Positions 46,924-57,708 of a stretch of 64,000 nucleotides of DNA are shown here, in pieces; the stretch's first letter is position 1; the number at the start of each line of letters is the position of its first letter. The translations under genes and the position numbers were made by a program. Where the stretch lies: positions 862,001-926,000 of the forward strand of contig NZ_AP021887.1 of NCBI RefSeq assembly GCF_009731465.1. Reading direction: 5' to 3'. The notes beneath the pieces were generated by a model. That model was given only the letters and a program-made list of their open reading frames with translations. It was not told the origin of the DNA and made no database searches. This stretch comes from Streptococcus sp. 116-D4 (GTDB taxonomy: Bacteria; Bacillota; Bacilli; Lactobacillales; Streptococcaceae).

Positions 46924-48180
46924 CTAAGCTCGAGAAAGGACAAAATTCGTCCTTTCTTTTTTGATGTTCAGAGCGATAAAAATTCTTTTTTTGAAGTTTT
47001 CAAAGTTCCGAAATCCAAAGGCGTTACGTTTGATAAGTTTGATGAGATTATTGGTCGCTTCCAATTTTGCGTTGGAATAAGGTAATTGAAGAGCGTTGAT
47101 GATTTTCTCTTTGTTCTTTAGAAAGGTTTTAAAGACAGTCTGAAAAATAGGATGAACCTGCTTTTGATTGTCCTCAATGAGTCCGAAAAATTTCTCAGGA
47201 TCTTTGTTCTGAAAGTGAAAAAGCAAGAGCTGATAGATCTGATAGTGGTGTTTTAAGTCTTCTGAATAGCTCAAAAGCTTGTCTAGAATCTCTTTATTGG
47301 TCAAGTGCATACGAAAAGTAGGGCGATAAAAGCGTTTATCACTCAATTTACGACTATCCTGTTGGATGAGTTTCCAGTAGCGCTTGATAGCCTTGTATTC
47401 ATGAGATTTTCGCTCAAACTGATTCATGATTTGGACACGCACACGACTCATAGCACGACTAAGATGTTGCACAATGTGAAAGCGATCAAGTACAATTTTA
47501 GCACACGGAAAAAGCTGTTTAGCCAAGTCATAGTAGGGACTAAACATATCCATCGTAATGATCTTCACTCGACATCGGACGGTTCGATCATATTTAAGAA
47601 AGTGATTTCGAATGATAGCTTGTGTTCTACCTTCAAGAACAGTGATGATATTGAGCTTATCAAAATCTTGCGCAATGAAACTCATCTTTCCCTTAGTGAA
47701 GGCATACTCGTCCCAGGACATAATTTCAGGAAGACGAGAAAGATCATGCTTAAAACGGAAGTCATTGAGCTTGCGAATAACAGTTGAAGTTGAAATGGAC
47801 AGCTGATGAGCAATATCGGTCATAGAAGTTTTTTCAATCAATTTTTGCGCAATCTTTTGGTTGATGATACGAGGGATTTGATGATTTTTCTTTACTAGAG
47901 GAGTCTCAGCCACCATCATTTTTGAGCACTGATAGCACTTGAATCGACGCTTTTTCAAGAGAATTCTAGTAGGCATACCGGTCGTTTCGAGGTAAGGAAT
48001 CTTAGACGGTTTTTGAAAGTCATATTTCTTCATTTGACTTCCACAATTAGGACAAGATGGAGCCTTATAATCCAATTTAGCGATGATTTCCTTGTGTGTA
48101 TCCCTATTGGTGATATCTAGAATCTTGATGTTTGGGTCTTTAATATCGAGCAGTTTTGTGATAAAATGTAATTGTTCCAT
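46924..48180 (-). CDS. ISL3-family transposase (copy 2)
   Basis: 418 residues, identical in protein sequence to the transposase at 11728-12984, including the zinc-ribbon cysteines 43, 46, 82 and 85 and the candidate triad Asp157, Asp211 and Glu374. It is convergent with pyk. The identity of copies 35 kb apart means one is a recent offspring of the other or both came from the same donor. A plus-strand frame of 160 codons inside it is a shadow. Confidence 0.93.
   Translation of the reverse strand: MEQLHFITKLLDIKDPNIKILDITNRDTHKEIIAKLDYKAPSCPNCGSQMKKYDFQKPSKIPYLETTGMPTRILLKKRRFKCYQCSKMMVAETPLVKKNHQIPRIINQKIAQKLIEKTSMTDIAHQLSISTSTVIRKLNDFRFKHDLSRLPEIMSWDEYAFTKGKMSFIAQDFDKLNIITVLEGRTQAIIRNHFLKYDRTVRCRVKIITMDMFSPYYDLAKQLFPCAKIVLDRFHIVQHLSRAMSRVRVQIMNQFERKSHEYKAIKRYWKLIQQDSRKLSDKRFYRPTFRMHLTNKEILDKLLSYSEDLKHHYQIYQLLLFHFQNKDPEKFFGLIEDNQKQVHPIFQTVFKTFLKNKEKIINALQLPYSNAKLEATNNLIKLIKRNAFGFRNFENFKKRIFIALNIKKERTNFVLSRA
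46934..46962 (+). terminator. Inbound terminator inside IS copy 2
   Basis: The same GAAAGGAC/GTCCTTTC stem and T-run as in copy 1, facing read-through from pyk. Confidence 0.8.
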
Positions 48181-48308
48181 ATGAATCTTTCTAATGAGTT
48201 GTTTTGTCGCTTTTCATTATAGGTCATATGGGACTTTTTTTCTACAACAAAATAGCTCCATAATATCTATAGGGGATTTACCCACTACAAATATTATAGA
48301 GCCAAAGA

Positions 48309-48351
48309 ACCTATCATATCAAGCTTTCTAGCCTATATGATAGGTCTTTTT
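48309..48351 (+). terminator. Original pyk terminator, displaced by the IS
   Basis: ACCTATCATAT (48309-48319) pairs perfectly with ATATGATAGGT (48335-48345), followed by CTTTTT. Confidence 0.85.
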
Positions 48352-48367
48352 GTATCTAGGAGAAAAA

Positions 48368-48550
48368 ATGATGCAAAACTTTTTACTTTCGGTTTAAAGC
48401 GACGGTATCAAGTACTGTTTCTTTCATGAGTTTCATGATGTCAGTGTTTATTTGATGGGGCGCCATAGTGTCATGATGTTCTTATTGAGATATTATTTTC
48501 TTCATGCAACCCTTTATAAAATATTTAGTTTAGAAACAGATAAAAAATAA
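48368..48550 (+). pseudogene. Broken small ORF between pyk and ldh
   Basis: A 61-codon frame with AGGAG upstream begins MMQNFLLSV, meets an in-frame TAA at 48395-48397, then stays open for 50 more codons (including HDVSVYLMGRHSVMM) to a TAA at 48548. It could be a small hydrophobic protein inactivated by one stop codon, or chance. No family recognised. Apart from the pyk and ldh terminators nothing else is visible in this 280-bp gap. Confidence 0.3.
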
Positions 48551-48576
48551 CTCCTTGAGCTATCAAGGAGTTATTT
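48545..48576. terminator. Terminator of ldh (works on either strand)
   Basis: AAATAACTCCTTGA (48545-48558) and TCAAGGAGTTATTT (48563-48576) form a perfect 14-bp stem with a GCTA loop, next to the ldh stop on the minus strand. Confidence 0.88.
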
Positions 48577-48585
48577 CTATCTAAA

Positions 48586-49614
<1,029 letters not shown>

Positions 49615-49671
49615 TTATTTCAATTTTATCACTTTTAAAAAGCTTTGTCACGGATATGCCTTTCAGTTCAC

Positions 49672-49685
49672 TATGTAAACGTTTT
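49672..49685. promoter_or_regulatory. Possible CcpA (cre) site between ldh and gyrA
   Basis: TGTAAACGTTTTAG matches 12 of 14 positions of TGWNANCGNTNWCA, with only the last two bases off. CcpA control of ldh is known in streptococci; this site is a candidate only. Confidence 0.4.
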
Positions 49686-49720
49686 AGTGGTTTTAGATAC
49701 CTGAAATATAGCGGACATTA

Positions 49721-49729
49721 TGGTATAAT
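49721..49729 (+). promoter_or_regulatory. Extended -10 promoter of gyrA-srtA
   Basis: TGGTATAAT (TATAAT at 49724-49729), about 37 bases before the gyrA ATG. Confidence 0.65.
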
Positions 49730-49766
49730 ATAGTTAATTATAAATTGTGAAATGAGGCATTTATTA

Positions 49767-52235
49767 ATGCAAGATAGAAATTTAGTGAATGTCAATCTGA
49801 CAAAGGAGATGAAGACTAGCTTTATCGACTACGCCATGAGTGTTATCGTAGCGCGGGCCCTTCCTGATGTTCGAGATGGCTTGAAACCCGTTCACCGTAG
49901 GATTCTGTACGGAATGAATGAATTGGGTGTTACTCCAGACAAACCTCATAAAAAATCTGCTCGTATTACAGGGGATGTCATGGGTAAGTACCACCCACAC
50001 GGGGATTCTTCTATCTACGAAGCCATGGTCCGTATGGCGCAATGGTGGAGCTACCGTTGCATGCTTGTCGACGGACATGGGAACTTTGGCTCTATGGATG
50101 GAGACGGTGCTGCCGCCCAGCGTTATACTGAGGCACGTATGAGCAAGATTGCTCTGGAAATGCTTCGTGATATCAATAAAAACACAGTTGATTTCGTTGA
50201 TAACTATGATGGCAATGAACGAGAACCCTTGGTCTTGCCAGCACGTTTTCCAAATCTTTTAGTTAATGGAGCAACTGGTATTGCTGTTGGAATGGCAACC
50301 AACATTCCGCCTCACAACTTGGGAGAAACCATTGATGCAGTCAAATTGGTTATGGACAATCCTGAAGTGACTACTAAGGACTTGATGGAAGTCTTGCCTG
50401 GTCCAGATTTTCCAACTGGTGCTCTTGTCATGGGGAAATCAGGTATCCATAAGGCCTATGAAACAGGTAAAGGTTCTATTGTCCTTCGTTCTCGTACTGA
50501 AATCGAAGAAACTAAGACTGGCCGTGAGCGCATCGTTGTAACAGAATTTCCTTATATGGTTAATAAAACAAAGGTGCATGAGCATATTGTTCGTTTGGTT
50601 CAGGAAAAACGCATTGATGGTATTACAGCAGTGCGTGATGAGTCAAACCGTGAAGGGGTACGATTTGTTATCGAAGTTAAGCGCGATGCCTCAGCCAATG
50701 TTATTCTCAATAACCTCTTCAAGATGACCCAGATGCAAACCAATTTTGGTTTCAATATGCTTGCTATCCAAAATGGTGTACCCAAGATTTTGTCCCTTCG
50801 TCAGATTTTGGATGCTTATATTGAGCACCAAAAAGAAGTGGTTGTTCGTCGTACTCGTTTTGATAAGGAAAAGGCAGAAGCCCGTGCGCATATTTTAGAA
50901 GGTCTCTTGATTGCGCTAGACCATATCGACGAAGTGATTCGTATCATCCGTGCTAGTGAAACGGATGCGGAAGCACAAGCTGAGCTGATGAGTAAGTTTA
51001 AGCTTTCTGAACGTCAAAGTCAAGCCATTCTTGATATGCGTCTTCGTCGTTTGACAGGTTTGGAACGCGATAAGATTCAGTCTGAGTATGATGATCTTTT
51101 GGCTCTGATTGCGGATTTAACAGATATTCTAGCTAAGCCTGAACGTGTTTCTCAAATCATCAAAGATGAATTAGACGAAGTCAAGCGTAAGTTTGGCGAC
51201 CAACGTCGTACGGAATTGATGATCGGTGAAGTCTTAAGCCTCGAAGATGAGGATTTGATCGAAGAATCAGATGTCTTAATTACACTATCTAACAAGGGTT
51301 ACATTAAACGTTTGGACCAAGGAGAATTCACTGCTCAAAAACGTGGTGGCCGTGGTGTTCAAGGTACAGGTGTTAAGGATGACGATTTTGTTCGTGAGTT
51401 AGTGTCAACTAGTACCCATGATCATCTACTTTTCTTTACAAATAAAGGACGCGTCTATCGCCTGAAAGGCTATGAAATTCCTGAGTATGGCCGTACTGCT
51501 AAGGGATTACCAATAGTTAATCTTTTGAAATTGGATGAAGGTGAAAGTATTCAGACCATCATCAATGTTGAATCTGAACGTAGTGATGACGCTTATCTCT
51601 TCTTCACAACTCGTCATGGTATTGTGAAGAGAACCAGCGTTAAGGAGTTTGCTAACATTCGTCAAAATGGACTTAAAGCACTGAACCTCAAAGATGAAGA
51701 TGAATTGATTAATGTCTTACTAACAGAAGAAGATACAGATATTATCATTGGTACCAAGTTTGGTTATTCAGTTCGTTTTAATCAATCAGCCGTTCGTGGG
51801 ATGAGTCGTATCGCCACTGGTGTGAAAGGTGTCAACCTTCGTGACGGAGACACAGTTGTTGGTGCTAGTGTGATTACAGACCAGGACGAGGTTCTTATCA
51901 TCACAGAAAAGGGATATGGTAAGCGCACAGTTGCGACTGAATATCCAACAAAAGGTCGTGGTGGTAAAGGGATGCAAACTGCTAAAATTACTGAAAAAAA
52001 TGGTTCCCTTGCTGGTCTTATGACCGTTAAAGGCGATGAAGATTTGATGATTATCACTGATACAGGTGTCATGATTCGAACTAACGTTGCTAATATTTCA
52101 GAAACAGGTCGCTCAACTATGGGAGTTAAAGTAATGCGCCTGGACCAAGATGCCAAAATTGTAACCTTTACTACGGTTTCAGCGGAAGAAAAAGAAGAAG
52201 TTGGAACAGAAAACGAAACAGAAGGTAAAGCATAA
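49767..52235 (+). CDS. gyrA: DNA gyrase subunit A
   Basis: An 822-residue type II topoisomerase subunit that breaks and rejoins DNA to introduce negative supercoils with GyrB. The catalytic tyrosine is Tyr120 in [11 protein letters not shown]. The quinolone-resistance region reads [12 protein letters not shown] with Ser81 and Glu85, the susceptible residues. Position 114 is glycine and position 98 cysteine. The C-terminal beta-pinwheel has the GyrA-box QKRGGRG. I chose ATG 49767 ([10 protein letters not shown]); ATG 49752 lies before the GAGG ribosome site. The stop overlaps the srtA start (TAATG). Confidence 0.96.
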   Translation: MQDRNLVNVNLTKEMKTSFIDYAMSVIVARALPDVRDGLKPVHRRILYGMNELGVTPDKPHKKSARITGDVMGKYHPHGDSSIYEAMVRMAQWWSYRCMLVDGHGNFGSMDGDGAAAQRYTEARMSKIALEMLRDINKNTVDFVDNYDGNEREPLVLPARFPNLLVNGATGIAVGMATNIPPHNLGETIDAVKLVMDNPEVTTKDLMEVLPGPDFPTGALVMGKSGIHKAYETGKGSIVLRSRTEIEETKTGRERIVVTEFPYMVNKTKVHEHIVRLVQEKRIDGITAVRDESNREGVRFVIEVKRDASANVILNNLFKMTQMQTNFGFNMLAIQNGVPKILSLRQILDAYIEHQKEVVVRRTRFDKEKAEARAHILEGLLIALDHIDEVIRIIRASETDAEAQAELMSKFKLSERQSQAILDMRLRRLTGLERDKIQSEYDDLLALIADLTDILAKPERVSQIIKDELDEVKRKFGDQRRTELMIGEVLSLEDEDLIEESDVLITLSNKGYIKRLDQGEFTAQKRGGRGVQGTGVKDDDFVRELVSTSTHDHLLFFTNKGRVYRLKGYEIPEYGRTAKGLPIVNLLKLDEGESIQTIINVESERSDDAYLFFTTRHGIVKRTSVKEFANIRQNGLKALNLKDEDELINVLLTEEDTDIIIGTKFGYSVRFNQSAVRGMSRIATGVKGVNLRDGDTVVGASVITDQDEVLIITEKGYGKRTVATEYPTKGRGGKGMQTAKITEKNGSLAGLMTVKGDEDLMIITDTGVMIRTNVANISETGRSTMGVKVMRLDQDAKIVTFTTVSAEEKEEVGTENETEGKA

Positions 52236-52969
52236 TGTCTCATAAAAAGAAAATAAACAGAAAAAATTTACTAATCAATATCTTGGCAGGATTCTTAATC
52301 ATCTTGTCAATAGCTTTGATTTTCAATTCAAAAATTCGTGATATGTTCATGGTTTGGAATACCAATAAATACCAAGTCAGCCAGGTATCAAAAGAAAAAT
52401 TGGAAGAAAATCAAGATACAGAAGGTAATTTTGACTTTGATTCCGTAAAAGCTATCTCGTCAGAAGCTGTCTTATCCTCACAATGGGATTCGCAAAAATT
52501 GCCTGTTATCGGTGGAATTGCTGTCCCTGAATTAGAAATGAATTTGCCAATTTTTAAAGGGCTTGATAATGTCAATCTTTTCTATGGTGCTGGTACGATG
52601 AAACGCGATCAAGTGATGGGGAAAGGAAATTATAGTTTAGCTAGTCATCATATTTTTGGTGTCAATAATGCTAATAAAATGTTATTTTCTCCTTTGGATA
52701 ACGCTAAAAATGGTATGAAGATTTATCTAACGGATAAAAATAAAGTTTATACTTATGAAATACGTGAAGTCAAACGTGTTACACCGGATCGTGTTGATGA
52801 AGTGGATGATAGAGATGGGGTAAATGAGATTACATTAGTAACCTGTGAAGACCTTGCTGCTACAGAACGTATTATTGTAAAAGGCGATTTGAAAGAAACA
52901 AAAGACTATTCACAAACATCTGATGAAATTCTAACAGCTTTCAGTCAACCATATAAACAATTTTATTAA
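52235..52969 (+). CDS. srtA: Sortase A
   Basis: A 244-residue class A sortase with an N-terminal membrane anchor (about 12-32). The catalytic triad is visible: His138 in ASHHIF, Cys204 in TLVTCED and Arg212 in TERIIVKG. It cleaves LPXTG motifs between Thr and Gly and links surface proteins to lipid II. The LPNTG adhesin at 31730 is an expected substrate. It starts one base inside the gyrA stop, so it is transcribed and translated with gyrA, the usual streptococcal arrangement. A clear terminator follows at 52977. Confidence 0.95.
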   Translation: MSHKKKINRKNLLINILAGFLIILSIALIFNSKIRDMFMVWNTNKYQVSQVSKEKLEENQDTEGNFDFDSVKAISSEAVLSSQWDSQKLPVIGGIAVPELEMNLPIFKGLDNVNLFYGAGTMKRDQVMGKGNYSLASHHIFGVNNANKMLFSPLDNAKNGMKIYLTDKNKVYTYEIREVKRVTPDRVDEVDDRDGVNEITLVTCEDLAATERIIVKGDLKETKDYSQTSDEILTAFSQPYKQFY

Positions 52970-52976
52970 TACAAAT

Positions 52977-53008
52977 CAGTAAAATCTTAGGTTTTACTGT
53001 TTTTTTTA
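52977..53008 (+). terminator. Terminator of gyrA-srtA
   Basis: CAGTAAAA (52977-52984) and TTTTACTG (52992-52999), then a run of nine T. Confidence 0.85.
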
Positions 53009-53043
53009 TAGATAGAGTTTCAAAATAAAGGGTTATAAAACAT

Positions 53044-53081
53044 AGAAAACGCTTTCTAAAAACTAAAGTTTGTGATATAAT
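53044..53081 (+). promoter_or_regulatory. FNT promoter with overlapping cre-like site
   Basis: The palindrome AGAAAACGCTTTCT (53044-53057) resembles the streptococcal CcpA site WTGAAARCGYTTTCW with one mismatch. It overlaps the expected -35 of the extended -10 TGATATAAT (TATAAT at 53076-53081). Position suggests catabolite control. Confidence 0.55.
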
Positions 53082-53111
53082 TATCAGGTAAAAAATTTTT
53101 AGGAGTTTATT

Positions 53112-53909
53112 ATGGTTTCTTCAGAATTTATCTCAAAGATTGAATTTGCTTGTAAGAAGAAAGAAAGTCTTTATAGTCAAAGCAAATTTAAGTATGCGAT
53201 TCGTTCCATGTTCGCAGGTGCATTCTTAACCTTTAGTACAGCTGCTGGTGCAGTTGGGGCTGATTTGATTAATAAAATCGCACCAGGTAGTGGACGTTTT
53301 CTCTTCCCCTTTGTCTTCGCTTGGGGTTTGGCCTACATTGTTTTCTTGAATGCCGAGTTGGTAACATCAAACATGATGTTTTTGACTGCTGGTAGTTTCT
53401 TGAAAAAAATCTCTTGGAGAAAAACAGCTGAGATTCTACTTTATTGTACCTTGTTCAACCTTATCGGAGCTTTGATAGCAGGTTGGGGTTTTGCTCATTC
53501 GGCAGCCTATGCACATCTGACTCATGATAGCTTTATTTCAGGTGTTGTTGAGATGAAGTTAGGCCGCTCAAATGAATTGATCTTACTTGAAGCGATTTTG
53601 GCAAATATTTTCGTAAATATTGCCATTCTTTCATTTGTTTTGGTCAAAGACGGTGGCGCCAAACTTTGGCTTGTCTTATCAGCGATTTACATGTTTGTAT
53701 TCTTAACAAACGAACACATTGCTGCGAACTTTGCTTCTTTTGCGATTGTAAAATTCAGTGTTGCTGCGGATTCAATTGCTAACTTCGGTATTGGAAATAT
53801 GCTTCGTCACTGGGGGGTAACCTTCATTGGAAACTTTATCGGAGGAGGCCTCTTGATGGGTCTTCCATATGCTTTCCTCAATAAAAATGAAGACACTTAT
53901 GTAGATTAA
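53112..53909 (+). CDS. Formate/nitrite transporter family channel
   Basis: A 265-residue membrane protein with six hydrophobic helices and FNT-family features: GAFLTFSTAAGAVGADLI (first half-helix), LFNLIGALIAGWGF and the conserved NEHIAANFASF segment. FNT proteins are pentameric channels for formate, nitrite, hydrosulfide or lactate. With ldh-type fermentation nearby and a CcpA-like site in its promoter, formate or lactate are plausible substrates, but this is inference. A terminator (53917-53940) follows. Confidence 0.85.
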   Translation: MVSSEFISKIEFACKKKESLYSQSKFKYAIRSMFAGAFLTFSTAAGAVGADLINKIAPGSGRFLFPFVFAWGLAYIVFLNAELVTSNMMFLTAGSFLKKISWRKTAEILLYCTLFNLIGALIAGWGFAHSAAYAHLTHDSFISGVVEMKLGRSNELILLEAILANIFVNIAILSFVLVKDGGAKLWLVLSAIYMFVFLTNEHIAANFASFAIVKFSVAADSIANFGIGNMLRHWGVTFIGNFIGGGLLMGLPYAFLNKNEDTYVD

Positions 53910-53916
53910 GAAAATG

Positions 53917-53940
53917 AGCACGATTGAGTCGTGCTTTTTT
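53917..53940 (+). terminator. Terminator after the FNT gene
   Basis: AGCACGA (53917-53923) and TCGTGCT (53929-53935) with a five-base loop, then TTTTT. Confidence 0.9.
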
Positions 53941-53996
53941 CATTTTTAAAATAGAGTAATAGCTATTTCTTATATCAAAACATAGAAAACTGTTAT

Positions 53997-54025
53997 TTGT
54001 AAACTATACCTTAAGGTGCTACAAT
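53997..54025 (+). promoter_or_regulatory. Promoter with central palindrome before the homocysteine synthase gene
   Basis: TTGTAA (53997-54002), 17-bp spacer, TACAAT (54020-54025). The perfect palindrome ACCTTAAGGT (54008-54017) fills the spacer, where a bound repressor would block polymerase. Confidence 0.55.
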
Positions 54026-54056
54026 ATCCTTAATCAAACTATTTGGAGGTCTTTTT

Positions 54057-55337
54057 ATGACTCGTGATTTTAAATTTGAAACTTTGCAACTACATGCTGG
54101 TCAAGTTGTGGATCCAGCTACCAAGTCACGTGCAGTTCCGATTTATCAAACAACATCCTTTGTTTTTGATGATACGCAGGAAGGTGCGGATCTGTTTGCC
54201 TTGAGAAAACCAGGGAATATCTATACCCGTATCACCAACCCGACAACAGCAGCATTTGAAGAAAGAATCGCTGCCCTTGAAGGTGGTGTGGGAGCTCTTG
54301 CAACAGCATCAGGTATGGCCGCAGTGACTTATACGATTTTGGCTCTTGCTCATGCGGGTGATCATGTAGTGGCAGCATCAACTATTTACGGTGGAACCTT
54401 CAATCTCTTGAAGGAAACCCTTCCTCGTTATGGGATCACAACAACCTTTGTCGATGTGGATAATTTGGAAGAAGTAGAAGCAGCTATCAATGACAATACA
54501 AAGCTTGTCTTGATTGAAACCTTGGGTAACCCCTTGATTAACATTCCAGACCTGGAAAAATTGGCTGAGATTGCGCATAAACACCAGATTCCGCTCGTTT
54601 CAGATAATACCTTTGCAACACCTTATTTGATTAACGTTTTTTCTCACGGCGTAGATATTGCCATTCACTCTGCGACTAAGTTTATCGGTGGGCATGGTAC
54701 GACTATTGGAGGAGTGATTGTTGATAGTGGTCGTTTTGACTGGGCGGCTTCAGGTAAATTTCCTCAATTTGTTGAGGAAGACCCAAGCTACCACAATTTG
54801 AGCTATACTCGCGATGTGGGTGCAGCAGCCTTTATTATCGCTGTCCGTGTTCAATTGCTTCGTGATACAGGTGCAGCCTTGTCGCCTTTTAATGCCTTCC
54901 TCTTGCTTCAAGGACTGGAGACCCTTTCACTTCGTGTCGAACGTCATGTGCAAAATGCAGAGAAAATTGTTGATTTCCTTGTCAACCATCCTAAGGTAGA
55001 AAAAGTTAACTATCCAAAATTGGCAGATAGTCCATATCATGCCTTGGCTGAGAAATATTTACCAAAAGGTGTGGGTTCAATCTTTACCTTCCATGTCAAA
55101 GGTGGGGAGGCAGAAGCTCGCAAGGTAATTGATCATTTAGAAATCTTCTCTGACCTTGCAAACGTGGCAGATGCTAAATCACTTGTGGTTCATCCAGCTA
55201 CAACCACTCACGGTCAATTGTCAGAAAAAGATCTAGAAGCAGCAGGTATCACACCAAACCAAATTCGTTTGTCAATCGGTCTTGAAAATGTAGAAGATTT
55301 GATTGAAGATTTGCGTTTGGCCTTAGAAAAAATTTAA
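54057..55337 (+). CDS. metY: O-acetylhomoserine sulfhydrylase / cysteine synthase-like PLP enzyme
   Basis: A 426-residue Cys/Met metabolism PLP-dependent enzyme. It has FETLQLHAGQ at the start, the PLP-binding SATKFIGGHG with Lys208, and the MetY-type insertion around 235-260 that separates it from cystathionine gamma-synthases. It uses sulfide with an O-acetylated homoserine or serine to make homocysteine or cysteine. The gene stands alone with its own promoter and TTTGGAGG ribosome site. The exact substrate is not decided by the sequence; cysD is another name used. Confidence 0.85.
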   Translation: MTRDFKFETLQLHAGQVVDPATKSRAVPIYQTTSFVFDDTQEGADLFALRKPGNIYTRITNPTTAAFEERIAALEGGVGALATASGMAAVTYTILALAHAGDHVVAASTIYGGTFNLLKETLPRYGITTTFVDVDNLEEVEAAINDNTKLVLIETLGNPLINIPDLEKLAEIAHKHQIPLVSDNTFATPYLINVFSHGVDIAIHSATKFIGGHGTTIGGVIVDSGRFDWAASGKFPQFVEEDPSYHNLSYTRDVGAAAFIIAVRVQLLRDTGAALSPFNAFLLLQGLETLSLRVERHVQNAEKIVDFLVNHPKVEKVNYPKLADSPYHALAEKYLPKGVGSIFTFHVKGGEAEARKVIDHLEIFSDLANVADAKSLVVHPATTTHGQLSEKDLEAAGITPNQIRLSIGLENVEDLIEDLRLALEKI

Positions 55338-55349
55338 AGTAACAGATAT

Positions 55350-55378
55350 AAACAGTGGGGTTCAACTCGCTGTTTTTG
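55350..55378 (+). terminator. Probable terminator after metY
   Basis: AAACAG (55350-55355) and CTGTTT (55370-55375) with a 14-base interior that can extend the stem by GG/TC pairs, then T-rich. Confidence 0.6.
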
Positions 55379-55431
55379 ATTTTCCCTCAGGCATGATATA
55401 ATGGATAAAGAAGTCTAGAAAGAGGAACGAT

Positions 55432-56706
55432 ATGAACGAAATCAAATGTCCCAACTGTGGGGAAGTCTTTACAGTAAATGAGAGTCAGTATGCTGAACTC
55501 TTGTCTCAAGTAAGAACGGCAGAGTTTGATAAGGAACTACACGATAGGATGAGACAGGAATTGGCTTTGGCTGAGCAAAAAGCCATGAATGAGCAACAGT
55601 CTAAACTAGCTCAAAAGGACCAAGAAATTGCGCAATTACAGAGTCAAATCCAAAACTTTGATGCAGAAAAAGAATTGGCCAAGAAAGAGGTTGAACAGAC
55701 AAGTCATCAGGCTTTATTGGCAAAGGACAAGGAAGTACAGGCCTTGGAAAACAAATTGGCCACCTTGCGTTTGGAGCATGAAAATCAACTACAAAAGACC
55801 CTTTCTGACCTAGAAAAAGAACGGGATCAGGTCAAAAATCAGCTTCTTTTACAAGAAAAAGAAAACGAACTGTCTATGACTTCAGTTAAGCGAAACTACG
55901 AAGCTCAACTCAAGGCAGCCAGTGAACAAGTCGAATTTTACAAGAATTTCAAGGCACAACAATCTACAAAAGCTATCGGGGAAAGCTTGGAACACTATGC
56001 AGAGAGTGAGTTTAACAAGGTCCGCAGTTTTGCCTTTCCAAATGCCTACTTTGAGAAAGATAACAAGGTCTCTGCGCGTGGGTCCAAGGGAGACTTTATC
56101 TTCCGTGAGAGTGATGAAAATGGGGTCGAAATCATTTCCATCATGTTTGAGATGAAAAACGAAGCAGATGGAACAGAGAAGAAGCACAAGAATGCAGATT
56201 TTTACAAGGAATTGGACAAGGATCGTTGTGAAAAGAACTGTGAATATGCGGTTTTGGTGACTATGCTTGAGGCAGATAATGATTACTTTAACACAGGGAT
56301 TGTTGACGTCAGCCACGAGTATGAAAAGATGTATGTGGTTCGTCCTCAATTCTTTATTCAGTTGATTGGGCTTTTGCGAAATGCGGCGCTTAATTCCCTA
56401 AAATACAAGCAGGAGTTGGCTTTAGTTCGGGAGCAGAATATCGATATTACGCATTTTGAGGAAGACTTGGATGCCTTTAAGCTAGCTTTTGCCAAAAACT
56501 ACAACTCTGCTTCTACCAACTTTGGTAAAGCAATCGATGAAATCGATAAGGCTATCAAACGCATGGAAGAGGTCAAAAAGTTCCTAACCACATCCGAAAA
56601 CCAACTCCGTCTAGCTAACAACAAATTGGAAGATGTCTCTGTTAAAAAATTGACTCGAAAAAATCCAACCATGAAAGCAAAATTTGAAGCTCTGAAGGGG
56701 GAGTAA
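55432..56706 (+). CDS. DUF2130-family protein with zinc-ribbon, coiled coil and nuclease-like domain
   Basis: A 424-residue cytosolic protein. It starts with one pair of a zinc-ribbon-like motif (CPNCGEVF), then a long heptad-rich coiled coil (about 25-165, Lys/Glu/Gln-rich), then a globular domain with [24 protein letters not shown], whose acidic and lysine pattern (D...ExK) resembles restriction-endonuclease folds. The C-terminal part is again helical. The DUF2130 family has no established function. It starts 95 bp after metY with AGAGGA and ends 10 bp before truB. Possible DNA or RNA nuclease activity is inference only. Confidence 0.8.
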   Translation: MNEIKCPNCGEVFTVNESQYAELLSQVRTAEFDKELHDRMRQELALAEQKAMNEQQSKLAQKDQEIAQLQSQIQNFDAEKELAKKEVEQTSHQALLAKDKEVQALENKLATLRLEHENQLQKTLSDLEKERDQVKNQLLLQEKENELSMTSVKRNYEAQLKAASEQVEFYKNFKAQQSTKAIGESLEHYAESEFNKVRSFAFPNAYFEKDNKVSARGSKGDFIFRESDENGVEIISIMFEMKNEADGTEKKHKNADFYKELDKDRCEKNCEYAVLVTMLEADNDYFNTGIVDVSHEYEKMYVVRPQFFIQLIGLLRNAALNSLKYKQELALVREQNIDITHFEEDLDAFKLAFAKNYNSASTNFGKAIDEIDKAIKRMEEVKKFLTTSENQLRLANNKLEDVSVKKLTRKNPTMKAKFEALKGE

Positions 56707-56716
56707 GAAAGCAAAA

Positions 56717-57595
56717 ATGAATGGTATTATCAACTTAAAAAAAGAAGCGGGGATGACCTCGCATGATGCGGTTTTTAAACTGCGTAAGATTTTGAGAACC
56801 AAGAAGATTGGTCATGGTGGGACCTTGGATCCGGATGTGGTGGGAGTTTTGCCCATTGCGGTTGGCAAGGCGACACGCATGGTCGAGTTTATGCAGGATG
56901 AGGGCAAGGTCTATGAGGGGGAAATCACTCTAGGTTATTCCACGACGACTGAGGATGCCAGTGGGGAAGTGGTCGCAGAGACCCCTGTTTTGTCGCCCTT
57001 GGATGAAAAGCTTGTCGATGAAGCGATTGCCAGCTTGATTGGGCCTATTACTCAGATTCCACCTATGTATTCTGCGGTTAAGGTCAATGGTCGCAAGCTC
57101 TATGAGTATGCGCGTGCTGGTCAGGAAGTAGAGCGTCCAGAACGTCAGGTGACCATTTATCAATTTGAACGAACAAGTCCGATTTCTTATGAGGGTCATC
57201 TTGCACGCTTTACTTTTCGTGTGAAATGTAGTAAGGGGACTTATATCCGTACCTTGTCAGTTGACTTGGGAGAAAAATTGGGTTACGCGGCTCATATGTC
57301 ACATTTGACACGGACTAGTGCAGCTGGTTTGCAACTAGAAGATGCTCTTACCTTGGACGAAATTGCTGAAAAAGTGGAGGCTGGTCAATTGGACTTTCTC
57401 CATCCTCTAGAGATTGGGACAGGCGACCTTGTCAAAGTTTTCCTAAGTCCAGAAGAGGCTACAGAAGTACGTTTTGGTCGTTTTATCGAACTCGACCAAA
57501 CAGACCAAGAATTGGCTGCCTTTGAAGATGATAAATTGCTAGCCATTCTAGAAAAACGAGGCAATCTCTACAAGCCAAGGAAGGTTTTTGGCTAG
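56717..57595 (+). CDS. truB: tRNA pseudouridine-55 synthase TruB
   Basis: A 292-residue enzyme that isomerises U55 in the T-loop of tRNAs. The catalytic aspartate is Asp38 in [17 protein letters not shown], followed by KATRMVEFM, the conserved [24 protein letters not shown] segment and a C-terminal PUA-like domain. GGGGGAG inside the preceding gene serves as its ribosome site, so the two are coupled. In many Firmicutes truB is next to ribF; here udk follows. Confidence 0.95.
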   Translation: MNGIINLKKEAGMTSHDAVFKLRKILRTKKIGHGGTLDPDVVGVLPIAVGKATRMVEFMQDEGKVYEGEITLGYSTTTEDASGEVVAETPVLSPLDEKLVDEAIASLIGPITQIPPMYSAVKVNGRKLYEYARAGQEVERPERQVTIYQFERTSPISYEGHLARFTFRVKCSKGTYIRTLSVDLGEKLGYAAHMSHLTRTSAAGLQLEDALTLDEIAEKVEAGQLDFLHPLEIGTGDLVKVFLSPEEATEVRFGRFIELDQTDQELAAFEDDKLLAILEKRGNLYKPRKVFG

Positions 57596-57708
57596 TCTAA
57601 CTGGAGTGAAAGTATTTGAATTGTTACCCATAATCTATCCAAAATCAGACTATAAATTTGGCTAAAAATGTGATAGAATAGACGACGGATAAAAAAACGG
57701 AGGATAGC

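Larger units (their letters stand above)
46891..48303 (-). mobile_element. ISL3-family insertion sequence, IS1167-like, copy 2
   Basis: 1413 bp, with the perfect 8-bp target duplication AAAGAACC at 46883-46890 and 48304-48311. Its sequence appears identical to copy 1 wherever I compared it. The right duplication restores the 5' arm of the pyk terminator, so the hairpin at 48309 is complete but displaced. Confidence 0.95.
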
